NCBI RefSeq assembly: GCF_000308215.1
Contig: NZ_CAJE01000017.1
Coordinates: 34,673 to 98,672 of the forward strand
Direction: 5' to 3'
From: Methanomassiliicoccus luminyensis B10
Lineage (GTDB): Archaea; Thermoplasmatota; Thermoplasmata; Methanomassiliicoccales; Methanomassiliicoccaceae
DNA: 64,000 nt
Numbering within the stretch: position 1 is the stretch's first letter; the number at the start of each line of letters is the position of its first letter. Positions 19,884 through 28,607 of this stretch are shown here, piece after piece. The notes beneath the pieces are model-generated. The model was not told the origin of the DNA. It did not search any database and was given only the letters and a program-made list of their open reading frames with translations. The position numbers were made by a program, and so were the translations under genes.

Positions 19884-20619
19884 GGCCCTTCTCCATGACG
19901 TACAGGTGGCAGATGTTCATCGTCTGCGGCACCGAGCTCACGATCCTGAAGCCCTTGCGCTCCATGAGCCGCTCCACCTCGTCCGGAGCCGGGAAGGTCA
20001 GGATGGAGTCCCGCAAGTACTCGTAAGCGGCCTGGTTCCCGGACTGGAACCTCCCGATGAGCGGCATTATCCTGGTCAGGTACAGGAGGTATATCGGGCG
20101 GGTGATCCTGCACGCCGGCACCGAGAGCTCGAGCACCAGGAACCTTCCGCCCGGGCGCAGTACCCGGTGGACCTCTCCCACGAACCTGTCGATGTCCACC
20201 ATGTTCCTTATCCCGTACGCGACCATGGCCTTGTCGAAGGTGCCGTCGGGAAAGGGCATCGCCAGAGCGTCGCCCTTCACCAGGGAGTACCGTCCCTTGA
20301 CCTTCTGCCGCCCCCACTTCCTCTCGGCCTCCAGCATCATGTTCTTGGAGAGGTCGATGCCCACGATGGAGCACTCCGTCCTCCCGGCGGCCTGGATGGC
20401 CATGTCCCCGGTGCCGGTGGCGATGTCCAGGACCTCGTCCCCTTTCTGGATGTCCAGCCTGTCGAGCCCCTGCTTCCTCCACATGATGTCCGCCGACATC
20501 GACATCATGCGGTTCAGGTTGTCATACGTCGGGGTGATGGCGTCGAACAGCCCCCCTATGGTCTCCGGCCGCTTGTCAATGGCCGCTCCGTTCGTTCCAA
20601 CATCGCCGCTCTCGCTCAT
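19864..20619 (-). CDS. ubiE: UbiE/MenG-type methyltransferase
   Basis: Class I SAM-dependent methyltransferase of 251 residues. The SAM-binding motif is VLDIATGTGDMA (63-74), followed by GIDLSKNMM and the UbiE hallmark VAYGIRNMVDIDRFV. This family C-methylates demethylmenaquinone or the ubiquinone ring. It starts at 20619 with an ATGA overlap to the permease-UbiA gene and ends inside the ubiD start, so all three are translated together. Confidence 0.9.
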   Translation of the reverse strand: MSESGDVGTNGAAIDKRPETIGGLFDAITPTYDNLNRMMSMSADIMWRKQGLDRLDIQKGDEVLDIATGTGDMAIQAAGRTECSIVGIDLSKNMMLEAERKWGRQKVKGRYSLVKGDALAMPFPDGTFDKAMVAYGIRNMVDIDRFVGEVHRVLRPGGRFLVLELSVPACRITRPIYLLYLTRIMPLIGRFQSGNQAAYEYLRDSILTFPAPDEVERLMERKGFRIVSSVPQTMNICHLYVMEKGRDSRVP

Positions 20620-22241
20620 GCCATCACCACCCCGAACAATATGGAGGCGAACACCAGGACAGAGATAACGCTATTGACGTTGAAGAAGGCCACGTCGATC
20701 TTGGAGAGGTCGTCGGGCCGGACCAGGCGATGCTCCAGGACGAACAGGACCACGATCGCGGCTGTGAACGCCAGGTAGACGGGGCTGAGCGGCACCAGCC
20801 AATAGAGGGAGGCCAGGCATAGTACGCTCGCGGCGTGGAGCGCGGACGATATGGCCATCGCCCGGTCCACTCCGAGGTTCGCGGGCATCGAGAACAACCC
20901 CTCCCTGCGGTCGAAATCCACGTCCTGGCAGGAATACAGGATGTCGAAGCCGGCGATGTACAGCATCAGGCCCATGCTGAGCACGAGCACCTCCAGCGAT
21001 GCCCCGCCGGTGATAGCGATGCTGACGCCCAGGGGCATCATGCCGATAGCCAGCCCCAGCATCAGGTGGCTGGCCCAGGTGACGCGCTTGGCATAGGAGT
21101 ACGCGAACAGGAAGACCAGCACCGGGAACGACAATATGAAGCAGGTCCATGAGAGCATCGCCGCCGAACCGATGAACAGGAAGGAGGACAGCGCCACGAA
21201 GGCGGTCGCCTCTCTTGTCGTCAGCGAACCGGAGGGGATGTGCCGCTCCTTCGTCCTGGGGTTCCTGGCATCGATGGCCGCGTCCGCTATGCGGTTGAAG
21301 CCCATGGCCGCGGACCTCGCGCCCACGATGGCCAGTATCGCCCAGAACACCATCTCGAAGGTGACGGCGTGATCACGGCCCAGGATCACCAGGGCGGCCA
21401 GGCCGAACGGCAGCGCGAAGACGGTATGACTGACCTTGATCATGCGGGCGTACGTCGCGGCCTTGGCCAGGAGCGGGCTGTCCGCGGCCTCCTCGGGCGC
21501 CTCCCTCCACCGGCACATCCTCCTCTCGGCGAAGGTAAAGGCCTCGTACAACACGATGCCCAGGAGGCTCATGGCCAGGATGCCCACGTAGATCTGGGTG
21601 TACTGCCCCCAGTTCCAGGCGTTCACGATGAAGTAGCCGAGGCCGGAGGAGCCGGCGAACGACTCGGTGAAGAACAGCACCGATATCGCCGTCCCGGTGA
21701 CGATGCGCAGTGCGGTGAAGCTGCTGGGGAGGGCGGCGGGGACTATCGCCTCCCTCAGGATGTCCCCCTCGCTGGCGTTCATCGAGCGCATCGAGTCGAT
21801 GTACTTCTGGTCGATGCCGCTGACCCCCTCCTTGGTGGTCACCAGTATCTGGAAGAAGACTATGATGGTGATGAGGATGATCTTGGAGAGGTCGTCCAGG
21901 CCGAACAGGAGTATGATCACCGGCAGGAAGGCCATCTTGGGGATCGGGTAGGTCAGGAAGATCAGGGGGCTGACGTACCGGTCCACCCTCCGCCGGTAGC
22001 CGATGAACACGGCCAGGGGGAATGCCAGCAGCCACGCGACCGCTATGCTCACCGCGACCCTGTAGGTGCTTATCAAGAAGTCGGACCAGAACGCCCCCGT
22101 CTGGGCGGCGTCGAAGAACGCCAGGAAGGTCTCTTCGGGCCCGGGCAGGACGTTGGAATCGATGACCACCGCGGCCAGCTTCCACACCAGGATGCAGACG
22201 GCCAGCGATAGGATGTACCCCAGGAGCCTCTGTCGGTTCAT
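20616..22241 (-). CDS. Fused ABC importer permease and UbiA-type prenyltransferase
   Basis: One uninterrupted 541-residue protein joins two membrane domains. Residues 1-240 are an SsuC/TauC-type permease with the loop GISGIDQ-like region and YIDSMRSMNASEGDILREAIVP pattern (EAA motif near 147-168). Residues 262-541 are a UbiA prenyltransferase with both Asp-rich motifs: N316-x3-D320-x3-D324 in the first, and CQDVDFDRR (D440, D442, D444) in the second, preceded by GFDILYS. The linker is about 240-262. UbiA enzymes attach a polyprenyl chain to an aromatic ring. The frame is open across the junction (around 21500-21450), so this is a true fusion and not two neighbouring genes. Confidence 0.9.
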   Translation of the reverse strand: MNRQRLLGYILSLAVCILVWKLAAVVIDSNVLPGPEETFLAFFDAAQTGAFWSDFLISTYRVAVSIAVAWLLAFPLAVFIGYRRRVDRYVSPLIFLTYPIPKMAFLPVIILLFGLDDLSKIILITIIVFFQILVTTKEGVSGIDQKYIDSMRSMNASEGDILREAIVPAALPSSFTALRIVTGTAISVLFFTESFAGSSGLGYFIVNAWNWGQYTQIYVGILAMSLLGIVLYEAFTFAERRMCRWREAPEEAADSPLLAKAATYARMIKVSHTVFALPFGLAALVILGRDHAVTFEMVFWAILAIVGARSAAMGFNRIADAAIDARNPRTKERHIPSGSLTTREATAFVALSSFLFIGSAAMLSWTCFILSFPVLVFLFAYSYAKRVTWASHLMLGLAIGMMPLGVSIAITGGASLEVLVLSMGLMLYIAGFDILYSCQDVDFDRREGLFSMPANLGVDRAMAISSALHAASVLCLASLYWLVPLSPVYLAFTAAIVVLFVLEHRLVRPDDLSKIDVAFFNVNSVISVLVFASILFGVVMA

Positions 22242-22972
22242 AGTGCTTCCACCGCCCTCCGCACCTCTTTGCAGGCGGAGAAGAACGACTCGTCCTCCCG
22301 GTAGCCCTTGGTCCCCGCCCGGCGATTGGGGATCAGGGCCTTCCTGGAGCAGGGGCGTCCGCCCAGCACCAAGATGTCGTCCCCCAGGAAGACCGCTTCC
22401 TCGATGCTGTGAGTGACCATCACGGTGGTCAGCCCGGTCCGGCCGCGGATGTCCAGCAGGGCGTCCTGCAGCTTCTCCCGGTTGAGCGTATCAAGGGATG
22501 AGAAGGGCTCGTCCATGAGGAGGATCTTCGGCTCCAATGCCAGCGCCCGGCCGATGGCGACCCTCTGCCTCTCGCCCCCGCTGAGCCGGACGGGGTAATC
22601 ATCCCGGTGCTCCTCCAGGCCCAGTTCGCGCATGAGCGCATCGGAGCGGAGCTTCTGCTCGCTCCCGGCCACCTTGCGTATCTTCATCCCCAGGCAGATG
22701 TTCTCCCGCACCGTCTTCCACGGCAGCAGGCCGAAGTCCTGGAGGATGAACGCCACGTCCTCGGAGGGGCCGTCCACCGTCCCCCCGTTCACGGTGACCC
22801 TGCCGGCGGAGGGCTTGGTGAGACCGGAAAGGATGTACAGGAGGGTGGTCTTGCCGCAGCCCGAGGGGCCGATGACGGTGAGCGAGCCGCCCTTCCCCAC
22901 CGAGAACGACAGGTCCTCGATCACCCTGAACCCCCGGTCGAACTCCTTGTCCAGATGCTCCACTTCGATCAT
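22238..22972 (-). CDS. ABC importer ATPase (SsuB/TauB-like)
   Basis: Cytoplasmic ATPase of 244 residues with GPSGCGKTT, signature LSGGERQRVAIGRAL, Walker B ILLMDEP and switch His in MVTHSIEEA. It is of the nitrate/sulfonate/taurine/riboflavin-precursor importer type, the usual partner of SsuC-like permeases. The start at 22972 (MIEVEHLDKEF) has GAGG just upstream, within the end of the binding-protein gene. The stop overlaps the permease-UbiA start (ATGA). Confidence 0.9.
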   Translation of the reverse strand: MIEVEHLDKEFDRGFRVIEDLSFSVGKGGSLTVIGPSGCGKTTLLYILSGLTKPSAGRVTVNGGTVDGPSEDVAFILQDFGLLPWKTVRENICLGMKIRKVAGSEQKLRSDALMRELGLEEHRDDYPVRLSGGERQRVAIGRALALEPKILLMDEPFSSLDTLNREKLQDALLDIRGRTGLTTVMVTHSIEEAVFLGDDILVLGGRPCSRKALIPNRRAGTKGYREDESFFSACKEVRRAVEAL

Positions 22973-22977
22973 TTGCC

Positions 22978-23928
22978 TCACTCGTACAGCTCCACAGCCA
23001 TGATGCTCTCGTACGGTATCCTGGAGGCCAGCTTGGGTCCCGAAGGATAGCCGATCATCCACTCCTGCACCTTGTCCACTTCCTCCTCGCTGGGGAGGGC
23101 CGGCCCCGATAGGGGCGGGAAGTCGAAGGTGCCTATCAGTGATCCAGGGAAGGAGAGCTTGCTCTTCAGTATGTCGGCGTATCGCGTGGGGTCCTGGTTG
23201 ACCAGGGCCGCGCTCTCGTTGTAGGCGGCGAGGAACCCTTTCGCCAGGTCGAGGTGTTCCGACACGAACCCGCCCCTCAGCGCGATGATGCTGGTGGTGA
23301 TGTTATAGGAGGTGTCGTTGGCGACCTCCCGGGCCCCCGCGTTCAAGGCCACGGTGACGAACGGCTCGGGAAGGAAGGCCAGCATGCCCTGGTTCAGGCT
23401 TTCCCTGCGCAGAGGGATCGCCGGCACCTCTTCCTTCGTTACATCGGAGGGGGCCTCGGCGAGCATCTCATCCAGCAGGTACTCCACTATGGTGCCGGTA
23501 GAGGTCGCGACCTCCATCCCCCCGATATCAGACAGCCCCACCTCGCCTTCCCCCGGCGGAGCCAATAAGGCGAACATCCGGTGGTCGGAGGTATGGTGAG
23601 CTATGGTGACGACCTTCACGTCCTCGCCCGAACTTTTTAGGATCAGCGTTTTCATGAGGTCCCCGAAATAGCCGTCGATCTTGCCCGCGGTGAACGCCGT
23701 GATGCACTCGGCCGCGCTGCTGAACTGGACTAGTTCGACCTTCACGCCTTCCTTCTCGAAGAGCCCCTGCTCCTGGGCGACGTAAAGGGGCAGGGTGTCG
23801 ATCACCGGGAGGACCCCGATCCGGACGACATCGTCGTCCTCCGGCTGGACCGTGACGGCGATGCCGGCCGCCATCAGCACGACGGCCGCGATGGCGATGG
23901 CGAGGGTCTGCACGCTTCCTTTTTCCAT
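22978..23928 (-). CDS. NMT1/SsuA-type substrate-binding protein
   Basis: Surface solute-binding protein of 316 residues with an N-terminal anchor helix (about 6-26) and no lipobox Cys. The mature part begins VVRIGVLPVIDTLPLYVAQEQGLFEKEG, an NMT1/SsuA/MqnA-superfamily fold that usually binds small aromatic or sulfonated acids. It is the first gene of the UbiA operon. The ATG at 23928 is chosen; a TTG at 23946 is in frame. Because every downstream gene acts on prenylated aromatic rings, a hydroxy-aromatic acid is a reasonable guess for its ligand, but this is inference. Confidence 0.82.
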   Translation of the reverse strand: MEKGSVQTLAIAIAAVVLMAAGIAVTVQPEDDDVVRIGVLPVIDTLPLYVAQEQGLFEKEGVKVELVQFSSAAECITAFTAGKIDGYFGDLMKTLILKSSGEDVKVVTIAHHTSDHRMFALLAPPGEGEVGLSDIGGMEVATSTGTIVEYLLDEMLAEAPSDVTKEEVPAIPLRRESLNQGMLAFLPEPFVTVALNAGAREVANDTSYNITTSIIALRGGFVSEHLDLAKGFLAAYNESAALVNQDPTRYADILKSKLSFPGSLIGTFDFPPLSGPALPSEEEVDKVQEWMIGYPSGPKLASRIPYESIMAVELYE

Positions 23929-24247
23929 TCCCTGAGCCCCTTTCAACCGCGTGTATACGGCTACCTCTTGAAGTCTTTTTCCAATCGGATGCCGGAAGTT
24001 GGCGGCCTCGGGCCTGGCAACGGACCGTCCCCCCCCCCCATCGGGGACCGATCATGGCGCTGGGCATTCCGGCAACCAATGCGCGGGCATCAAAGAGGAT
24101 AAATACCGGCCGGATTCCGTTCTATTTCATTGGTGCGACGAACGGGCGGTGATACGGAGAGGGACCTTGGTCAGGCCCTTGGATCGTTGTGTGGTGAGGG
24201 GTGAAAGCGCTCGTGGCCTGAGGGGTTCGGGAAAGCCAGGTGCCGCC
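23929..24247. promoter_or_regulatory. Divergent promoter region with a poly-C tract
   Basis: About 320 bases between the UbiA operon and a glycosyltransferase gene. A run of eleven Cs lies at 24029-24039 (possibly phase-variable or error-prone). GAGGATAAATACC near 24094-24106 is the best plus-strand TATA element, giving a leader of about 115 bases. No small gene or RNA is convincing. Confidence 0.4.
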
Positions 24248-25408
24248 ATGATCGATCATGTCCTGTTGCTCTATGCCATCATCATCCTTTCATATACCCC
24301 GCTCGGCCTGTACCAGATGTTCCTCGTTGCTCGAAGCGTCATTTTGCTGAGGGGGCTGGAAGAGAAGCAGTACCCGAAGCTGGATGTCAAGAACAAGCTC
24401 GTGGTGGCCATTACCACCAATGGCAATGCCACCGACGTAGTGGAGAAGATCATAGCGACGACGATGGGCTACGGTCTGGACCTGAGAATGTACGTGATCA
24501 AGGAGGAGAGTGACACTTTCAGGTACAGCTGCCAGGAGATCGTGGTGCCGAAGGACTACCAGTGCGCTCACGGCTCCAGGAACAAAATGCGCGCTCTCCA
24601 GTACGGGATCGAGTGGATGGGCGGGAATGGCCTCGGCAAGGAGACCTATATCTGCCACCTCGACGACGACAGCATGGTCTCCAAGGAATACTTGGAGTAT
24701 GTGATCGACAGCATGACCGAAGAGGGCGGGCAGGGGAGCATCCGGCTCAGGGAGTTCGGGCGGAGTTTATTCTCGTCCCTGGCCGACATCGTGAGGATAT
24801 CCAACTGCGAGGCGTGGTGTAAGCATTTCAACATATGGGACAGGCCGAAGTTCGTTCACGGGGAGGGCTTGGTAGTGAGGGCGGACGTGGAGAAGGAGAT
24901 AGGCTGGGATTTCGGGACCTACGGGGCAGAGGACCTCATGATGGGGCTGGAGATCTCCAGACGCTACAGGTTCGGCCTCATGCCACAGGGGAACATCTGG
25001 ATCGCCCCGCCGACCAGTGTCCGGGACTTTTTCAAGCAGAGGAGAAGATGGTTCTGGTCGATATTCCGGAACGAGGGGAAGGTCAGGGGCCTGAGTCTCA
25101 AGGTCTATCTGATGTACGTGTATCTTTACATAGCGGGGGTGACCGGAATAATCGGTTTTCTTATCCTCCCGTACACCATTATTTTCGCGCCGGCCCTGAC
25201 GCCCCATCTCGCGCCCTTCTGGATCATCAACACGGCCTGTTTCTATATCTATTATCAGTACGGCGCCTCATACCATGGCTCGCTGAGGGTCTCCGCGCTC
25301 CTCCTGTTCCTGCAGCTCCCCGTCGCATTCTACGAGGGCCTGACCATAATCTATTCCTTGGTGACCCGCCCCGACTTCAATACGTTCGAGACCATTAAGA
25401 AGGTTTGA
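24248..25408 (+). CDS. Membrane-bound family 2 glycosyltransferase (Egghead-like)
   Basis: Membrane glycosyltransferase of 386 residues. An N-terminal helix (5-35) precedes a GT2 catalytic domain with the metal-binding DDD (139-141, in CHLDDDSM), a GEGLVVR acceptor region, the EDLMMG catalytic-base motif and the QRRRW motif, then three or four C-terminal helices. This layout is that of processive or polyprenol-phosphate-linked transferases such as Egghead. The start ATG 24248 is the first compatible with the N-terminal helix. The acceptor is unknown. Confidence 0.85.
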   Translation: MIDHVLLLYAIIILSYTPLGLYQMFLVARSVILLRGLEEKQYPKLDVKNKLVVAITTNGNATDVVEKIIATTMGYGLDLRMYVIKEESDTFRYSCQEIVVPKDYQCAHGSRNKMRALQYGIEWMGGNGLGKETYICHLDDDSMVSKEYLEYVIDSMTEEGGQGSIRLREFGRSLFSSLADIVRISNCEAWCKHFNIWDRPKFVHGEGLVVRADVEKEIGWDFGTYGAEDLMMGLEISRRYRFGLMPQGNIWIAPPTSVRDFFKQRRRWFWSIFRNEGKVRGLSLKVYLMYVYLYIAGVTGIIGFLILPYTIIFAPALTPHLAPFWIINTACFYIYYQYGASYHGSLRVSALLLFLQLPVAFYEGLTIIYSLVTRPDFNTFETIKKV

Positions 25409-25491
25409 ACTCCCCGCGAAAGACACCGTTGCTGACGAGAGTAACTATATAAAATGCCGGCTCGAATTTAAACAGGACGGAGTGGGGATTT

Positions 25492-25782
25492 ATGGACAAG
25501 TTCCAATCTATGCAGCAGAAGATCATGTTGATGAGGCCGGAGGAAAAAGCGCAGGACATGGACCAGAAGCTGACCATGTGCATATGTGGGAAATGCCCCT
25601 CTTACACCGACGACAACCGCGACAGGCAGCAGGCGCTGTTCTGCAGCAAGGGGAGGCCGCAGAGCTGCGACACGACCAACAAGGGCTGCATATGCTCCGA
25701 CTGCCCGGTATCCAGCGAGATGGGGTTGACGCATACGAGCTATTGCATAAAGGGCTCGGAGCGCGATCAGAGAGGGATGTGA
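25492..25782 (+). CDS. DUF2769 cysteine-rich small protein
   Basis: A 96-residue soluble protein with ten cysteines in the DUF2769 pattern: CICGKCPSY, then FCSKG, SCDT, KGCICSDCPV and SYCIKGS. The cysteines probably form one or two metal or iron-sulfur sites. The family is common in methanogens but has no assigned function. A TATA-like CTATATAAAATG at about 25445-25456 and the GGAGTGGGG before the ATG support a single, separately expressed gene. Confidence 0.85.
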   Translation: MDKFQSMQQKIMLMRPEEKAQDMDQKLTMCICGKCPSYTDDNRDRQQALFCSKGRPQSCDTTNKGCICSDCPVSSEMGLTHTSYCIKGSERDQRGM

Positions 25783-25822
25783 ACCGGGACGCTCGGGCCG
25801 GACGGACGGCGCGGCATAATTA

Positions 25823-26899
25823 TCACAGCGGTGCGCGCCCACGGGACGCCTGTTCTTCGATGAAGTCCACGGCCCTGCCCATGCTGTCCTCCCAGGACGG
25901 CAGGGATGCGGCGTGCTCCCGGGCCGTCGAGGAGAGCGCCTCCAGAGTTGCACGGTTATGATCCAGGAAGGAGATGCGCCCGGCCAGGGCGGCGGGGTCC
26001 CCGGGGGGCACCCGATATCCGACCTCAGGGGGCACCGTTTCTTTCAGGCCTCCGACGTCGGAGGCGATCACGGGGACCCCGTGGCAGCACGCTTCCACGC
26101 AGGTGATGCCATACCCCTCGTGGAAGGAGGGGGCCACCAGAACATGGCCGTCCTCCAGCATCTCATCGAGCGCTGGCCTCGGGACGTAGCCGTGAAAAGC
26201 AATGCGATCGCCGAGACCTTCCTTCCTGACGGTCCTCTCCACTTTCCGGAAGAAGCTCCGGTCCGCCGGCGCGCCGACGACATCAAGGCTCACATCCTCG
26301 TCCTTGAGCATCGCCACGGCCCGGACCAGCACGTCCAGGCCCTTGTGCGGAAGGATGTTGCCTACATACAATAAGCGGAGCTTTCCGGACCGGAAGTCCT
26401 TTGCCCTTCCTTCGATCTCGGCGCGATCCCTGCCGGGGCAGGCCACCACGCCCGTGATGTTCTTGCCCAGCAGCCCGCTGACGGCCTCCTTCGAATCGTT
26501 GCTGTTGAGCACGAAGGCGTCCACCGACCCGAGGTACCTTTTCTCCAGGGCGCGGCTCAATGCCCTCCGCCGCGCCGACCTCTCGGCCGAGCAGGCGAGG
26601 TGGTGGACGATCGAGATGATGGGAGCGGGCGAACGCTCCCGGAACCGGCGGTTCAACATGAACAGGGAGGGATGGCAGAGTTCGTCCTCGAGCAGCACGT
26701 CCGGGGAAGCGCCGGTCATCTCCTCCAACGTCCGGGAGGACAGGTTGTCCAAGGCGCCCAAGGGATAGCGCCTCAGAGGTAGGGAGATAATATTTGCATC
26801 ATGCCCCCGGGATTCGAGCTCGTTCACCAGCATGCGGTCGTAGAGGTAGCCCCCGCTCCGGGAATCGATAGAGCCGTAGATTACCAGGGCGGCCCTCAA
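25823..26899 (-). CDS. Family 4 glycosyltransferase in the PTPS module
   Basis: GT-B glycosyltransferase of 358 residues. The donor-binding half has the family motif HEGYGITCVEACCHGVPVI, with the catalytic E-x7-E arrangement, and NILPHKGLDVLVRAV precedes it. The start is TTG at 26899, overlapping the stop of the PTPS gene (TTGA), with AGGG upstream. An in-frame extension to 26947 lies in the PTPS coding region. It is the third gene of a dehydrogenase-PTPS-glycosyltransferase operon and may glycosylate the product of the other two. Confidence 0.83.
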   Translation of the reverse strand: MRAALVIYGSIDSRSGGYLYDRMLVNELESRGHDANIISLPLRRYPLGALDNLSSRTLEEMTGASPDVLLEDELCHPSLFMLNRRFRERSPAPIISIVHHLACSAERSARRRALSRALEKRYLGSVDAFVLNSNDSKEAVSGLLGKNITGVVACPGRDRAEIEGRAKDFRSGKLRLLYVGNILPHKGLDVLVRAVAMLKDEDVSLDVVGAPADRSFFRKVERTVRKEGLGDRIAFHGYVPRPALDEMLEDGHVLVAPSFHEGYGITCVEACCHGVPVIASDVGGLKETVPPEVGYRVPPGDPAALAGRISFLDHNRATLEALSSTAREHAASLPSWEDSMGRAVDFIEEQASRGRAPL

Positions 26900-27276
26900 T
26901 CCCTGACCCTCTCCTCGTACGAGGCCGAGGCCGCCTCGCTCTCCCACACCGCGACCTTGGCCGTGGACACGCTGGTCCAGTCATCGGCGGCGACGAAACG
27001 CCCCCAGATGGCGAAGGCCAGGTTCTCGATGCTCGGCGCCGCTTCCTGGAAATCGGGCAGGTCGTTCAGGGTGCGGTCCGAGTACAGCTTCAGTATCCCG
27101 TCGAGCACCTCACCGATCCTGTCGAGGTCCGCCAGGTAGCCGCTGTGGTCCAACGAGCTTCCGCGCACCGTCACCTCGACCGTGTACCGGTGGCTGTGGA
27201 CCTCCTTCTCCCTCCCGGAGGCGTTGGGCATGTGGTGCTGCGCGATCAGTTCCTTCCTCAGCGAAGTCGAGTACAT
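26896..27276 (-). CDS. 6-pyruvoyl-tetrahydropterin synthase-like (PTPS/QueD family)
   Basis: A 126-residue T-fold protein with the family zinc histidines in AQHHM and VHSHRYTVEV and the substrate-glutamate region PSIENLAFAIWGRF. QueD and PTPS enzymes carry a catalytic Cys before the HxH motif. The equivalent segment here (PNASGREKE) has none, so ordinary QueD or PTPS chemistry is doubtful. It starts two bases upstream of the dehydrogenase stop and its own stop overlaps the glycosyltransferase start. Confidence 0.83.
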   Translation of the reverse strand: MYSTSLRKELIAQHHMPNASGREKEVHSHRYTVEVTVRGSSLDHSGYLADLDRIGEVLDGILKLYSDRTLNDLPDFQEAAPSIENLAFAIWGRFVAADDWTSVSTAKVAVWESEAASASYEERVRD

Positions 27277-27277
27277 C

Positions 27278-28303
27278 TCAATTCCCTCCTCGGTAGTCCA
27301 GCATGACCTGTATCACGTCCTCCCCGTTGCGATCGATGAGGTCGTACGCCCTCGCCGCGTCATCGATGTCCACCCTATGGGTGATGAGGCGGCGGGGCCG
27401 GACCTCGGCGAGCGCCTTCCACGCCAGGTCCAGCCTCCTGCGCTTGTCCCATCGTCCCGACAGGGACGAGGGAACGGTGCTGACCTGGCTGCTCGCGATC
27501 CTCAGCCGGTTGCGGTGGAAATCCTCCCCGAAGTTCACCACCGCCTCCTTGTTCCCGTACCAGGAACCCACCACGATGCGCCCCTCGAAGCCCGCGACGT
27601 GGGTGGCGTACTCCATGGCCGCGGGGTCCCCGGACAGCTCGAACACCAGGTCGGCCTTCCGCCTCCCCAGGCCGGCGCGGCGCACCAGCTCGGCGGGAGG
27701 GATGCCATGCTCCAGGGACATACCGGCGCCCATCAGCCCGGACATCTCCCGGCGCTTGGGGTAGCGGTCCATCGTGATGATGGACGACAGCGGATGCCTC
27801 GACAGCAGCGCGGTGGTCAGGAGGCCGATGACCCCCTGCCCTATGACCACGACGTCCTCGCCCATCATGGGCGCCCCGTCCATGACGATGGACAGGGCGG
27901 TCTCCACGCTGGGCAGGAATATGGCGTCCTCCGGCCCGATCCCCTCGGCCACCGGCACCAGCTCCTCCGGGCGCGCGGTGAAGTGGCTCTCGTGAGGGTG
28001 GAAGGCGAACACGGTGCGGCCGATCAGGCCGTGCGGAGCGTCCTCCCCGGCCCCCACGACCCTGCCCACCGCGGAGTAGCCGTACTTGAAGGGATACCGC
28101 AGGGGAGCGTCCAGCGACCCTATGGCGGTGTCGAGCCTGGTCCCCTCGTCCAGGTGGTGCCGGTAGAACAGCATCTCGGTGCCGGCACTGACGCCGGAGA
28201 CGAGGGTCTCCACCAGCACTTCTCCCGGGCTGGGGGAGGGGGTGTCCTCCTCCATCACCTCCACTCTTCTCGGCTCCGTGAAATAAAGGGACCGCCGCCT
28301 CAT
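27278..28303 (-). CDS. Zinc-type (MDR) dehydrogenase of the PTPS module
   Basis: Medium-chain dehydrogenase/reductase of 341 residues. GroES-like N-terminal domain, then a Rossmann domain with VVIGQGVIGLL. The usual catalytic-zinc motif GxCGTD is replaced by GVSAGTEML, so the Cys ligand is absent, as in several oxidoreductases of this branch. It starts at 28303 (MRRRSLYFTEPRRVEV). It heads the operon with the PTPS-like and glycosyltransferase genes. A similar trio occurs in actinobacteria, from memory; its product is not established to my knowledge. Confidence 0.82.
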   Translation of the reverse strand: MRRRSLYFTEPRRVEVMEEDTPSPSPGEVLVETLVSGVSAGTEMLFYRHHLDEGTRLDTAIGSLDAPLRYPFKYGYSAVGRVVGAGEDAPHGLIGRTVFAFHPHESHFTARPEELVPVAEGIGPEDAIFLPSVETALSIVMDGAPMMGEDVVVIGQGVIGLLTTALLSRHPLSSIITMDRYPKRREMSGLMGAGMSLEHGIPPAELVRRAGLGRRKADLVFELSGDPAAMEYATHVAGFEGRIVVGSWYGNKEAVVNFGEDFHRNRLRIASSQVSTVPSSLSGRWDKRRRLDLAWKALAEVRPRRLITHRVDIDDAARAYDLIDRNGEDVIQVMLDYRGGN

Positions 28304-28413
28304 GTTCTCCGCCGTCCGTGAACGATTGGACCCGCGGGGACTTGTACCTTGCCAATAGCGGGCCTTCGGGGCCTCGCAAGGTATATGCTCCGCAGGGCTC
28401 CTACACGCCCTCG

Positions 28414-28605
28414 ATGCCGGAGGACCAAAGTCCCAGGGCCCGCTGCCTTTGGCACGCCGACGACGGACGGTGCTCCAGCTGCAAGGCCCGCCGGATACGC
28501 GCGGACGTGCTGAAGCTGAAGGACTACGACGTCTGCTGCCCGGAGAGGGATTACCCCAGCTGCGATTTCTACGCCGAAAGGCCGGCGGTCCCGCGGAAGA
28601 GGTGA
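28414..28605 (+). CDS. Small Cys-rich protein
   Basis: A 63-residue protein beginning MPEDQSPRARCLWHADDG with four to six cysteines (RCSSCKARR, VCCPERDYPSCDFY). This suggests a metal-binding or iron-sulfur mini-protein. ATG 28414 is chosen because a TATA-like GTATATGC at about 28381-28388 would start transcription almost at the ATG (leaderless); GTG 28318 would give 95 residues. It lies three bases upstream of the HEAT-repeat gene, so the two are cotranscribed. Confidence 0.6.
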   Translation: MPEDQSPRARCLWHADDGRCSSCKARRIRADVLKLKDYDVCCPERDYPSCDFYAERPAVPRKR

Positions 28606-28607
28606 GC

